From Candidatus Latescibacteria bacterium 4484_181 (GTDB lineage: Bacteria; Latescibacterota; MVCY01): DNA of 13,853 bases. The notes below the pieces were generated by a model that was not told where the DNA came from, did not search any database, and saw only the letters and a list, made by a program, of their open reading frames with translations. The position numbers and the translations under genes were made by a program. The DNA lies in contig MVCY01000028.1 of the NCBI GenBank assembly GCA_002049985.1, forward strand, positions 1 through 13,853, in the 5' to 3' direction. Shown here one piece after another: positions 7,687-13,853 of this stretch. The first letter of the stretch is position 1. The number at the start of each line of letters is the position of its first letter.

Positions 7687-7772
7687 CTATCTGTCTATTA
7701 CGGTCTTAAGTTTTTTCTCATTGATTTCACCAGTGTCGGTTCAAGGAGAAAGTGGAGAAGCTTGTTGGAGAG

Positions 7773-7848
7773 GCGGGAGTAGCTCAGTTGGCAGAGCATC
7801 AGCCTTCCAAGCTGAGGGTCGCGGGTTCGAATCCCGTTTCCCGCTCCA
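7773..7848 (+). tRNA. tRNA-Gly (anticodon TCC)
   Basis: The acceptor stem GCGGGAG (7773-7779) pairs with TTCCCGC (7838-7844), with one G-T pair. The anticodon loop CTTCCAA (7804-7810) carries TCC at 7806-7808, reading GGA/GGG glycine codons. The T arm is GCGGG-TTCGAAT-CCCGT. CCA is encoded (7846-7848). It matches E. coli glyT in identity and order. Confidence 0.96.
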
Positions 7849-7850
7849 GC

Positions 7851-7926
<76 letters not shown>

Positions 7927-7983
7927 AAATGAGATTCAAGAGTTGAATTATGGCAAATTTCCCAGCGATCAGAGTCCTTGGTC

Positions 7984-8039
7984 CCCTCTATGCACCCGTT
8001 CACTCAGTTTGCATCGGGTGAACCTCTGGAGATAGGGAG
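7984..8039 (+). promoter_or_regulatory. Putative tuf leader with alternative, mutually exclusive stems
   Basis: CACCCG (7993-7998) pairs perfectly with CGGGTG (8015-8020). GTTCAC (7998-8003) also pairs perfectly with GTGAAC (8018-8023). The two stems share bases on both arms and cannot form together, which is the layout of a switch. An outer stem CTCTAT/ATAGGG (7986-7991, 8032-8037, one G-T) could enclose the first form. There is no known family match. It may be a processing signal between tRNA-Thr and tuf or a regulatory leader. Confidence 0.35.
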
Positions 8040-8106
8040 TTTAATCTAACATTCTTAAGTTGGGATTTTTGCCGGAGATCAGTAAAAAAGGAGGGAGTGA
8101 GGAAAA

Positions 8107-9306
8107 ATGGCTAAAGAGAAGTTTGAGCGGACTAAACCCCACGTCAATATCGGGACGATAGGGCATGTAGATCATGGTAAGACCACATTGACATCGGCGA
8201 TATCGATGGTGCTATCCAAGAAAGGGTTGGCTGATTTTGTGCCCTATGATCAGATAGATAAAGCTCCGGAAGAGAAGTCCAGAGGGCTTACCATTCAGCT
8301 TTTCCATGGAGAGTATGAGACCGAAAAGAGGCATTATGCCCATATCGACTGCCCTGGCCACCGGGATTACATAAAGAATATGATCACTGGGGCTGCTCAG
8401 ATGGATGGTGCCATTCTGGTGGTTTCGGCCGCTGACGGGCCCATGCCACAAACTAGAGAACACATATTGTTGGCCCGGCAGGTGGCGGTGCCGGCTATCG
8501 TGGTTTTCTTAAACAAGACCGACCAGGTAGACGATCCGGAGCTGCTGGACTTGGTGGAATTAGAAGTTAGAGAGTTGCTAAGCGAATACGAATTCCCAGG
8601 CGATGAGGTGCCGGTACTGAAAGGCTCAGCTACCGAAATTCTGGCCTGTGGGTGTGGTAAAGAAGACTGCCCGAAGTGTGGGGTGATCCATAAGCTGATG
8701 GAGGCTGTAGATAACTACATACCTACCCCGACGCGAGATGTGGACAAACCTTTCCTTATGCCTGTGGAGGATGTGTTCAGTATTACAGGTAGAGGAACCG
8801 TTGGAACCGGCAGGGTAGAGCGAGGAAGAGTAAAACTTGGGGATGATGTAGAGATAGTCGGCATTAAGCCTACCAGGAAAACAGTGGTCACCGGGGTGGA
8901 AATGTTCCGTAAGACACTGGATGAGGCTCAGGCTGGCGACAATGTGGGCTTGCTGTTGCGCGGAGTAGAGAAGGACGAACTGGAACGAGGCATGGTAGTG
9001 GCCAAGCCAGGCAGTATTACGCCTCATAAGAAATTTAAGGCTGAGGTTTACGTACTGACTAAAGAAGAAGGCGGACGGCATACTCCATTCTTCAACGGCT
9101 ATCGCCCGCAGTTTTACTTCCGAACTACCGATGTGACCGGAGAAGTTCGTCTGCCCGAAGGAGTAGAGATGGTTATGCCCGGCGACCATGTGAAGATGGA
9201 GGTGACCCTAATCACGCCCATAGCAATGGAGAAAGAACTCAGGTTCGCCATTCGAGAAGGAGGTAACACTGTGGGGGCCGGGGTTGTCGGTGAGGTGATA
9301 GAGTAA
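8107..9306 (+). CDS. tuf: Elongation factor Tu
   Basis: EF-Tu carries aminoacyl-tRNA to the ribosome as a GTP complex. At 399 residues it is full length: G domain, then two beta-barrel domains ending in LRFAIREGGNTVGAGVV. The G domain has GHVDHGKT (19-26), RGLTI with Mg-binding Thr62, DCPGH (81-85, catalytic His85) and NKTD (135-138; usually NKCD). An insert at 181-191, CGCG with CPKC, gives a C-x-C-x4-C-x2-C pattern, possibly metal-binding, and I recall a like insert in Dehalococcoidia EF-Tu. Two segments look unlike the usual protein: QLFHGEY (64-70; usual form NTSHVEY or similar) and HRDYIKN (85-91; usual HADYVKN). A strong GGAGGGAG site precedes the ATG at 8107. It directly abuts rpmG and follows four tRNAs, as in E. 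coli tufB. Confidence 0.98.
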   Translation: MAKEKFERTKPHVNIGTIGHVDHGKTTLTSAISMVLSKKGLADFVPYDQIDKAPEEKSRGLTIQLFHGEYETEKRHYAHIDCPGHRDYIKNMITGAAQMDGAILVVSAADGPMPQTREHILLARQVAVPAIVVFLNKTDQVDDPELLDLVELEVRELLSEYEFPGDEVPVLKGSATEILACGCGKEDCPKCGVIHKLMEAVDNYIPTPTRDVDKPFLMPVEDVFSITGRGTVGTGRVERGRVKLGDDVEIVGIKPTRKTVVTGVEMFRKTLDEAQAGDNVGLLLRGVEKDELERGMVVAKPGSITPHKKFKAEVYVLTKEEGGRHTPFFNGYRPQFYFRTTDVTGEVRLPEGVEMVMPGDHVKMEVTLITPIAMEKELRFAIREGGNTVGAGVVGEVIE

Positions 9307-9456
9307 ATGAGAGAACTGGTGATCTTGGCCTGTGGAGAGTGTAAGAGACGAAATTATACTACCACCAAGAACCGCCGGCTTCACCCAGATAGAGTCCAGC
9401 AGAAGAAATACTGCCCCTTTTGCAGAAGGCACACCTTGCATAAAGAGACGCGATAA
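9307..9456 (+). CDS. rpmG: 50S ribosomal protein bL33
   Basis: A 49-residue protein too short for most ORF screens. It has the zinc-type bL33 pattern with two CxxC pairs (Cys9-GEC12 and Cys36-PFC39), LVILACGECKRRNY at the start and TTKNRRLHPDR in the middle. The four cysteines show the C+ (zinc-ribbon) form. It begins at the base right after the tuf stop (zero spacing), so translation is likely coupled. It is followed after seven bases by tRNA-Trp. Confidence 0.96.
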   Translation: MRELVILACGECKRRNYTTTKNRRLHPDRVQQKKYCPFCRRHTLHKETR

Positions 9457-9463
9457 AATGCAC

Positions 9464-9540
9464 AGGCCTGTAGCTCTAATGGATAGAGCATCGGACTCCA
9501 AATCCGAGGGTTGGGGGTTCGAATCCCTCCAGGCCTGCCA
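9464..9540 (+). tRNA. tRNA-Trp (anticodon CCA)
   Basis: The acceptor stem AGGCCTG (9464-9470) pairs perfectly with CAGGCCT (9530-9536). The anticodon stem TCGGA/TCCGA encloses CTCCAAA, with CCA at 9498-9500. Discriminator G9537 suits tRNA-Trp and the 3' CCA is encoded (9538-9540). It is set between rpmG and secE in one transcript, a placement conserved in many bacteria, and needs RNA cutting on both sides. Confidence 0.97.
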
Positions 9541-9561
9541 TTACTATCCAAAGGTACCAGG

Positions 9562-9747
9562 ATGTTTAAAAAAATCATTATCTTTCTAAAAGAGGTGAAA
9601 TTGGAAATAGGAAAGGTGAGTTGGCCCGCAAAGAACGAACTGTTCGCGTCAACCTGGGTAGTTTTACTCTTCTCTGTAATATTTGCCTTGGGGGTTTGGG
9701 TGGTCGACCTTTTCTTCTCGAAAGTTCTTAGAATTGTGTTGGGATAG
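9562..9747 (+). CDS. secE: Preprotein translocase subunit SecE
   Basis: SecE stabilises SecY in the inner-membrane protein-export channel. The 61-residue short bacterial form starts at ATG 9562 (MFKKIIIFLKEVKLEIGKV), with a weak AGG upstream. The open frame extends back to 9511, but that region is the tRNA-Trp gene. The amphipathic helix and the family's conserved KVSWPAKNEL lead into one membrane helix (about 31-50, WVVLLFSVIFALGVWVVDLF). It lies in the usual place before nusG, 14 bases away. Confidence 0.93.
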   Translation: MFKKIIIFLKEVKLEIGKVSWPAKNELFASTWVVLLFSVIFALGVWVVDLFFSKVLRIVLG

Positions 9748-9761
9748 GTGAGGATTACCAA

Positions 9762-10304
9762 ATGGCAAAACAGTGGTATGTGGTTCATACTTTTTCCGGA
9801 CACGAAAACAAGGTGAAGAAATATCTGGATAATTTGGTAGTTAGCTCTGGGTTAGAAGATAGAATAGGCAGAGTGGTTGTGCCTACTGAAAAGGTTGCCA
9901 GGATGAAAGATGGGAAGCGAATGGTTGCAGAGAGACGATTCCTTCCCAGCTATGTGTTGGTAGAGATGGAGATGGATAAACAGACCTGGTATGTGGTAAG
10001 AAACACACCTGGAGTAACCGGTTTCGTAGGAGCGGGCAAAAGACCCCAGCCGCTGAGGAAACAGGAAATCCAGCGAATTCTTCAACGTTTGGACGAAGGC
10101 AAGGCAGAGCATCCCCAACTTATTGCTTTAAAACCAGGAGACTCTGTCAAGGTGATAGACGGGCCATTTAAGGACCTCTACGGCGTAGTCGAAGAGGTAA
10201 ATCCCGAGAGAAGGAAAATCAAAGTAATGGTGAGTATTTTTAGCAGATCGACACCGGTTGAATTAGATGTCTTACAGGTGGAGAAGATAAAGGCGAGGAA
10301 ATGA
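9762..10304 (+). CDS. nusG: Transcription termination/antitermination protein NusG
   Basis: NusG binds RNA polymerase and links it to the ribosome, Rho or nearby factors. The 180-residue length fits. The NGN domain starts with KQWYVVHTFSGHENKVKKYL (3-22) and includes FLPSYVLVEMEMD and NTPGVTGFVG. The C-terminal KOW domain has the sequence LKPGDSVKVIDGPFKDLYGVV, followed by a VNPERRKIKVMVSIFSRSTP strand pair. The start ATG sits 14 bases after secE. The 241 bases that follow it contain the leader of the next ribosomal-protein genes. Confidence 0.98.
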   Translation: MAKQWYVVHTFSGHENKVKKYLDNLVVSSGLEDRIGRVVVPTEKVARMKDGKRMVAERRFLPSYVLVEMEMDKQTWYVVRNTPGVTGFVGAGKRPQPLRKQEIQRILQRLDEGKAEHPQLIALKPGDSVKVIDGPFKDLYGVVEEVNPERRKIKVMVSIFSRSTPVELDVLQVEKIKARK

Positions 10305-10404
10305 CTTCTGTTGTTATCCTATGTCATTGGCGGACATATGTTAAAAATAGGAAAGAGTATCCCCATAGCGCCTTGCTTGATTGGTTGGCAGGAAATGTGA
10401 CCTG

Positions 10405-10447
10405 AAAACGTGATTGGACACTGGGATTGAAGTCATTTTCACGTTTT
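10405..10447 (+). promoter_or_regulatory. Inverted repeat in the nusG-rplK leader
   Basis: AAAACGTGA (10405-10413) is the exact reverse complement of TCACGTTTT (10439-10447), with 25 bases between. A small CCTG/CAGG hairpin lies downstream (CCTGCTCGCAGG, near 10456-10467). In many bacteria ribosomal protein L1 binds the mRNA before or within the rplK-rplA region to limit its own synthesis; this leader is where such a site would be. I do not see a clear L1 rRNA-mimic motif, so its role is a guess. Confidence 0.4.
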
Positions 10448-10545
10448 ACGCTTCACCTGCTCGCAGGGGTGCCCACTGGTATGAGAGAACCTCTTCATTT
10501 TGATTGTAAGGACACCTGGCATATCTTTAGGAAAGGAACATCAAG

Positions 10546-10971
10546 GTGGCAAAGAAAGAGATTGGCAAAATAAAGCTGCATATACCGGCTGGCAGTGCCA
10601 ACCCTGCGCCTCCGGTTGGTCCGGCACTGGGACAATATGGTGTGAACATTATGGAGTTCTGCAAGCAGTTTAACGCAAAGACCCAATCTCAGAGCGGATT
10701 TGTTATACCGGTAGTGATAACTGTTTATGCTGATCGCAGTTTTTCCTTTATCACTAAGGCCCCTCCAGCCTCAGAGCTGCTGAAGAAAACTGCGGGTTTA
10801 GAGAAGGGTTCGGGAGAACCAAATAGGAATAAGGTTGCGAAGCTTAATATCGAACAGGTACAGAAGATAGCTGAAATGAAGATGGCCGATCTCAATGCCT
10901 CCGATGTCAACTCAGCAATGAGAATGATTATGGGGACCGCTCGAAGCATGGGAATCGATATAGAAGGTTAA
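10546..10971 (+). CDS. rplK: 50S ribosomal protein uL11
   Basis: uL11 forms the base of the ribosomal stalk (GTPase-associated centre) with 23S rRNA and L10. At 141 residues it is complete: KKEIGKIKLHIPAGSANPAP (3-22), PPVGPALGQYGVNIMEFCKQ and FNAKTQ in the N-terminal domain, then the RNA-binding domain ending in GTARSMGIDIEG. The start is GTG at 10546, with an AGGAAAGGA purine run upstream, and gives the family's normal MAKK opening. It lies five bases before rplA, so the pair is one operon. Confidence 0.98.
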   Translation: MAKKEIGKIKLHIPAGSANPAPPVGPALGQYGVNIMEFCKQFNAKTQSQSGFVIPVVITVYADRSFSFITKAPPASELLKKTAGLEKGSGEPNRNKVAKLNIEQVQKIAEMKMADLNASDVNSAMRMIMGTARSMGIDIEG

Positions 10972-10976
10972 ACACC

Positions 10977-11681
10977 ATGAAGAGAGGTAAAAGATATAAC
11001 CAGGGCATAGCTGGTTTTGACAAGATGGTCTGCTATGAGCCATTGAAGGCTTTTGAACTGTTGAAACAGATGCCCAGAGCTAAATTTGATGAGACAGTAG
11101 AAGTAGGCCTCAACCTTGGAGTTGACCCCAGACATGCCGATCAAATGGTTCGTGGCACGGTAGTACTGCCCCACGGCACTGGCAGAAAGGTTACAGTCCT
11201 GGTGTTTGCTAAGGGAGAGGCTGAAAAACAGGCTGAGGAAGCGGGGGCAGACTATGTGGGAGCGGACGAATATGTTCAAAAAATCTCCGAGGAAGGATGG
11301 ACCGAGTTCGATGTGGCCATTGCTACCCCGGATATGATGAGTAAAGTAGGTAGATTGGGGAAAATCCTCGGGCCTAGAGGACTGATGCCAAATCCCAAGA
11401 GCGGCACAGTCACCTTCGATGTCGCCAAAGCAGTTAGAGAGGCCAAAGCAGGAAGAATTGAATTTAGAGTGGACAGAACGGGTAACTTGCACGCTCCCAT
11501 AGGGAAGATATCTTTCGGGACCCAACAGCTCCTTGATAACTTACAGAGCTTTCTGGATGCTGTTGTTCGTGCTAAGCCCTCAACCGTTAAAGGGCAATAC
11601 ATTAAGTCTATAACTTTGTCTACAACTATGGGGCCGGGGGTCCGCTTAGATAAGCAGGCGGCACTGAGCATGGGAAAGTAG
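10977..11681 (+). CDS. rplA: 50S ribosomal protein uL1
   Basis: uL1 builds the L1 stalk near the E site, and in many bacteria represses the rplK-rplA mRNA. The length of 234 residues is typical. Landmarks are the N-terminal KRGKRYNQGI, VEVGLNLGVDPRHADQMVRG (about 42-61), VLPHGTGRKVTVLVFAKGEA, LGKILGPRGLMPNPKSGTV and the C-terminal IKSITLSTTMGPGVRLD. No part of the fold appears to be missing. It begins with ATG, five bases after rplK, and rplJ follows after eight bases, giving a tight rplK-rplA-rplJ unit. Confidence 0.98.
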   Translation: MKRGKRYNQGIAGFDKMVCYEPLKAFELLKQMPRAKFDETVEVGLNLGVDPRHADQMVRGTVVLPHGTGRKVTVLVFAKGEAEKQAEEAGADYVGADEYVQKISEEGWTEFDVAIATPDMMSKVGRLGKILGPRGLMPNPKSGTVTFDVAKAVREAKAGRIEFRVDRTGNLHAPIGKISFGTQQLLDNLQSFLDAVVRAKPSTVKGQYIKSITLSTTMGPGVRLDKQAALSMGK

Positions 11682-11689
11682 AGTCTCAA

Positions 11690-12223
11690 ATGCCAAGAGA
11701 AGAGAAAAAAAAAGAGGTTGCTCAATTAGTGGATGTGTTTTCCTCTTCCAAGGGGATATACCTGACAGACTTCACCGGTCTGAATGTGGAGCTGCTCACC
11801 AGTCTGAGGCGCAAGCTCAGGGAATGTTCAGTCTCATACCGTGTGGTGAAGAACACCCTGGCGGCTCGGGCGGCTAAGCAAGCAGGATTGAATGAGTTAA
11901 CAGAGTTCCTGAAAGGCCCTACCGCGATAGCTTACACCAACGGTGATCCAGTAACACCCGCAAAGGTTATCTCTGAGTTCCTGGAGGAGGACGGGCGTTC
12001 GCGTTTCAAGAGCGCTTCGATAGAGGGGCAGATATATACTGCAGAACAGGTAGCCTCACTTGCCACCTTGCCCTCTGAGGAAGAGCTGTTAAGTAAGGTT
12101 GTCTGGGGGGTTAGCGCACCTCTTAGTGGTTTAGTAATATCCCTGCAGGCAATCTTACAAACCCTGGTAACTACCCTTGATGCAATAGCCAAACAGAGGG
12201 AAAAAGAAGTTCAAGCCCAATAA
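11690..12223 (+). CDS. rplJ: 50S ribosomal protein uL10
   Basis: uL10 carries bL12 dimers on its C-terminal helix and so forms the ribosomal stalk. It has 177 residues. The N-terminal KKKEVAQLVDVF and DFTGLNVELLTSLRRKLRE (26-44) lead to the usual YRVVKNTLAARA segment. The C-terminal helix (about 150-175, rich in Leu/Ile/Thr) ends with KQREKEVQAQ and would bind bL12. The start ATG lies eight bases after rplA, so the L10 autoregulatory leader usually found upstream of rplJ is not present in that position. The 128-base gap before rplL holds two small hairpins. Confidence 0.97.
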   Translation: MPREEKKKEVAQLVDVFSSSKGIYLTDFTGLNVELLTSLRRKLRECSVSYRVVKNTLAARAAKQAGLNELTEFLKGPTAIAYTNGDPVTPAKVISEFLEEDGRSRFKSASIEGQIYTAEQVASLATLPSEEELLSKVVWGVSAPLSGLVISLQAILQTLVTTLDAIAKQREKEVQAQ

Positions 12224-12225
12224 TT

Positions 12226-12285
12226 TCACTCTTGTGGCAGTGAGCAATCCTCTACAAAGTTGTATCTAAGGGGAGCTGAAGCTCT
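12226..12285 (+). other. Two hairpins in the rplJ-rplL spacer
   Basis: TCACT (12226-12230) pairs with AGTGA (12239-12243) around CTTGTGGC. GAGC (12273-12276) pairs with GCTC (12281-12284) around the TGAA tetraloop, plus one G-T. In E. coli the rplJ-rplL spacer is short, while the attenuation site lies after rplL. Here the structures may tune the fourfold higher bL12 output or act as cleavage sites. Neither is followed by a good T-run. Confidence 0.35.
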
Positions 12286-12351
12286 GCAATTAGCGCCCTA
12301 TTTTATTAGTAATTTTCTGAGGTCTCATAGGTAATTTAAGGGAGGAGAAAA

Positions 12352-12750
12352 ATGCCAGTAAAAAAAGCAACCAGCGTAGAGACGATTGTGGACGCAATAA
12401 GCAATCTAACAGTCCTGCAGCTTGCAGAGCTGGTCGACTTGTTGCGGGAGAAATTTGGAGTGCAGGCCACTGCCCCGGTAGTGCAAGCCACAGCCCCCGC
12501 CGCTGGGACAGCGGAACCTGCTCCCAAGGAAGAGGAGAAAACCGAATTTGATGTTATCTTAACAGGAGTCGGTGAAAAAAAGATTCAGGTGATTAAGGTG
12601 GTGAGAGCGCTTACATCTCTCGGACTAAAGGAAGCAAAAGCTCTGGTAGATTCTGCCCCTAAGCCGTTAAAGGAGGGGGTGTCCAAGGCGGAAGCTGAAG
12701 AGGCGAAGGCAAAGCTGGAGGAAGTGGGGGCAACAGTAGAGATTAAGTAA
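12352..12750 (+). CDS. rplL: 50S ribosomal protein bL12 (L7/L12)
   Basis: bL12 is the multi-copy stalk protein that recruits translation GTPases. The 132-residue protein has an N-terminal dimerisation domain (SNLTVLQLAELVDLLREKFG, 17-36), an Ala/Pro/Thr-rich flexible hinge at about 38-62, then the C-terminal domain KTEFDVILTGVGEKKIQVIK (63-82) and VVRALTSLGLKEAKALVDSA. The KFGV and EGVSKAEAEEAK segments match the family. The ATG start follows the strong site GGGAGGAG. A 128-base gap separates it from rplJ, and rpoB follows after 14 bases. Confidence 0.98.
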   Translation: MPVKKATSVETIVDAISNLTVLQLAELVDLLREKFGVQATAPVVQATAPAAGTAEPAPKEEEKTEFDVILTGVGEKKIQVIKVVRALTSLGLKEAKALVDSAPKPLKEGVSKAEAEEAKAKLEEVGATVEIK

Positions 12751-12764
12751 GGAGCGTGAGGATA

Positions 12765-13853
12765 TTGGGCAAAGCAGGTTTTGTTCAGCGGTACAACTAT
12801 GGAAAGCTCTCCACGGTTATTGATATACCAGATCTGCTCGAAGTGACAATTAAGTCCTTTCAAAATTTCCTTCAGGCGGATGTCCCGCCAGAGAAAAGGG
12901 CTCGGCAGGGTATACAGGCCGTTTTTATGGACATCTTCCCTATTACCGACGTGCATAATCTTTTCTCTCTCGAATTCCTAGGATATTCCATAGGCAAGCC
13001 AAAATATAGCATCTTTGAATGCCAGGAGAGGAATCTCACTTATGCAGCTCCCTTGAAGGCCAGGCTGAGGTTAGACATCAGAGAACGGAGGCAGATGCAG
13101 TTTAAGGAAGGGATTGAGCAGACTGTTTTTCTGGGAGAGCTGCCTTTGATGACTGATAAGGGTAGCTTTATCATAAACGGTGCCGAGAGAGTCATCGTTG
13201 CTCAGCTTCATCGCTCCCCAGGCGTATTCTTTGACGAAGTCACGCATCCCAGCGGTAGGAGACTTTACTCTGCCCGCATTATCCCCTATCGAGGCTCATG
13301 GGTCTCTTTAAAAACTGATATCAACGATACTGTCTGTGTCTACATCGACCAGACGAAGAAGGTATATGTGACAGTGCTGCTTCGAGCGCTCGGATTCTCC
13401 GATGATGAGCAGATTCTGGATCTATTTCGCAACAAAAAGGGCGTAGAACTGATCGAGAACACCCTAGCGAAGGATGCGATCAACAACCAGGAGGAGGCTT
13501 GGTACGCCATATACAGCCTTATGCGCCCGGGGGAAGCACCGAATGTGCAAACAGCTCGTGAGTTCTTCCATAACCTTTTTTTCAATCCAAAACGCTACAA
13601 CCTGGGGAAGGTGGGCAGATATAGAATCAACCAACGTCTGGGGTTAGATGTTCCCTCCGACACCACTGTGCTCACCCCCGAGGATTTTGTGAAAATCACA
13701 GAGAGCCTGCTGGCTTTATCCGAAGGCGAGGGCTACATCGACGACATTGACCACCTTGGAAATCGGCGGGTGAGATTGGTGGAAGAATTGCTCAGCGAGC
13801 AGCTCAATATAGCTTTTTCTCGGATGGCCAGGGTAATCCGGGAGAAGGTAAAT
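12765..13853 (+). CDS. rpoB: DNA-directed RNA polymerase beta subunit, 3' truncated by window edge
   Basis: Only the first 363 codons of the RNA polymerase beta subunit are present. Recognised segments are IPDLLEVTIKSFQNFLQADV, the FPITDVHNLFSLEF and FECQERNLTYAAPLKARLRL regions, FLGELPLMTDKGSFIINGAE with RVIVAQLHRSPGVFF, and KVGRYRINQRLGLDVP and DDIDHLGNRRVR near the 3' end. I prefer TTG at 12765 because GGAG lies ten bases upstream. GTG at 12756 is in frame too, but GGAG would be just one base away. Rifampicin-binding cluster I should lie downstream of this part. This follows rplL by 14 bases, the universal rplL-rpoB order. Confidence 0.97.
   Translation, partial: MGKAGFVQRYNYGKLSTVIDIPDLLEVTIKSFQNFLQADVPPEKRARQGIQAVFMDIFPITDVHNLFSLEFLGYSIGKPKYSIFECQERNLTYAAPLKARLRLDIRERRQMQFKEGIEQTVFLGELPLMTDKGSFIINGAERVIVAQLHRSPGVFFDEVTHPSGRRLYSARIIPYRGSWVSLKTDINDTVCVYIDQTKKVYVTVLLRALGFSDDEQILDLFRNKKGVELIENTLAKDAINNQEEAWYAIYSLMRPGEAPNVQTAREFFHNLFFNPKRYNLGKVGRYRINQRLGLDVPSDTTVLTPEDFVKITESLLALSEGEGYIDDIDHLGNRRVRLVEELLSEQLNIAFSRMARVIREKVN

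Noticed and set aside
9511..9561. Longer N-terminus for SecE
   Set aside because: The upstream extension lies in tRNA-Trp; the family's first residues match from 9562.

Overview
The window is a stretch of ordinary bacterial chromosome of intermediate GC. All genes I can support are on the + strand. The best lineage clue is EF-Tu (8107-9306), which has a four-cysteine insert (CGCG then CPKC, residues 181-191). I remember a very similar insert in EF-Tu of Dehalococcoidia (Chloroflexota). The tuf-rpmG-tRNA(Trp)-secE-nusG-rplK-rplA-rplJ-rplL-rpoB order fits that group. I infer a Chloroflexota bacterium near Dehalococcoidia but not a close Dehalococcoides relative; this comes from recall, not a search.

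Region 1 (1-3021) holds a putative four-gene transport cluster: a partial unknown protein, a PqqD-like small protein, a very short MacB/FtsX-type ABC permease and a LolD/MacB-type ABC ATPase. A 555-base non-coding gap with a strong nested hairpin separates permease and ATPase. Its substrate cannot be read from the sequence. It is the least characterised part of the window.

Region 2 (3149-7460) holds housekeeping genes packed tightly: rarA (replication-fork ATPase), ispF (MEP isoprenoid pathway), ddl (D-Ala-D-Ala ligase, implying peptidoglycan synthesis) and cysS. The cysS copy is damaged. It lacks a conserved internal block of about 25 residues in frame, and further on about 35 residues with a change of frame. 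This is either a decayed gene or an assembly fault.

Region 3 (7461-13853) is the translation/transcription supercluster. A near-consensus sigma-70 promoter (TTGACA-17-TATATT) precedes tRNA Thr(UGU)-Tyr(GUA)-Gly(UCC)-Thr(GGU)-tuf, the same order as the E. coli thrU-tyrU-glyT-thrT-tufB operon. It continues with rpmG, tRNA Trp, secE, nusG, rplK, rplA, rplJ, rplL and the first 363 codons of rpoB. The gaps before tuf, before rplK and between rplJ and rplL carry inverted repeats that may be leader or attenuator structures.

I did not find a CRISPR array, transposon, prophage or defence system.
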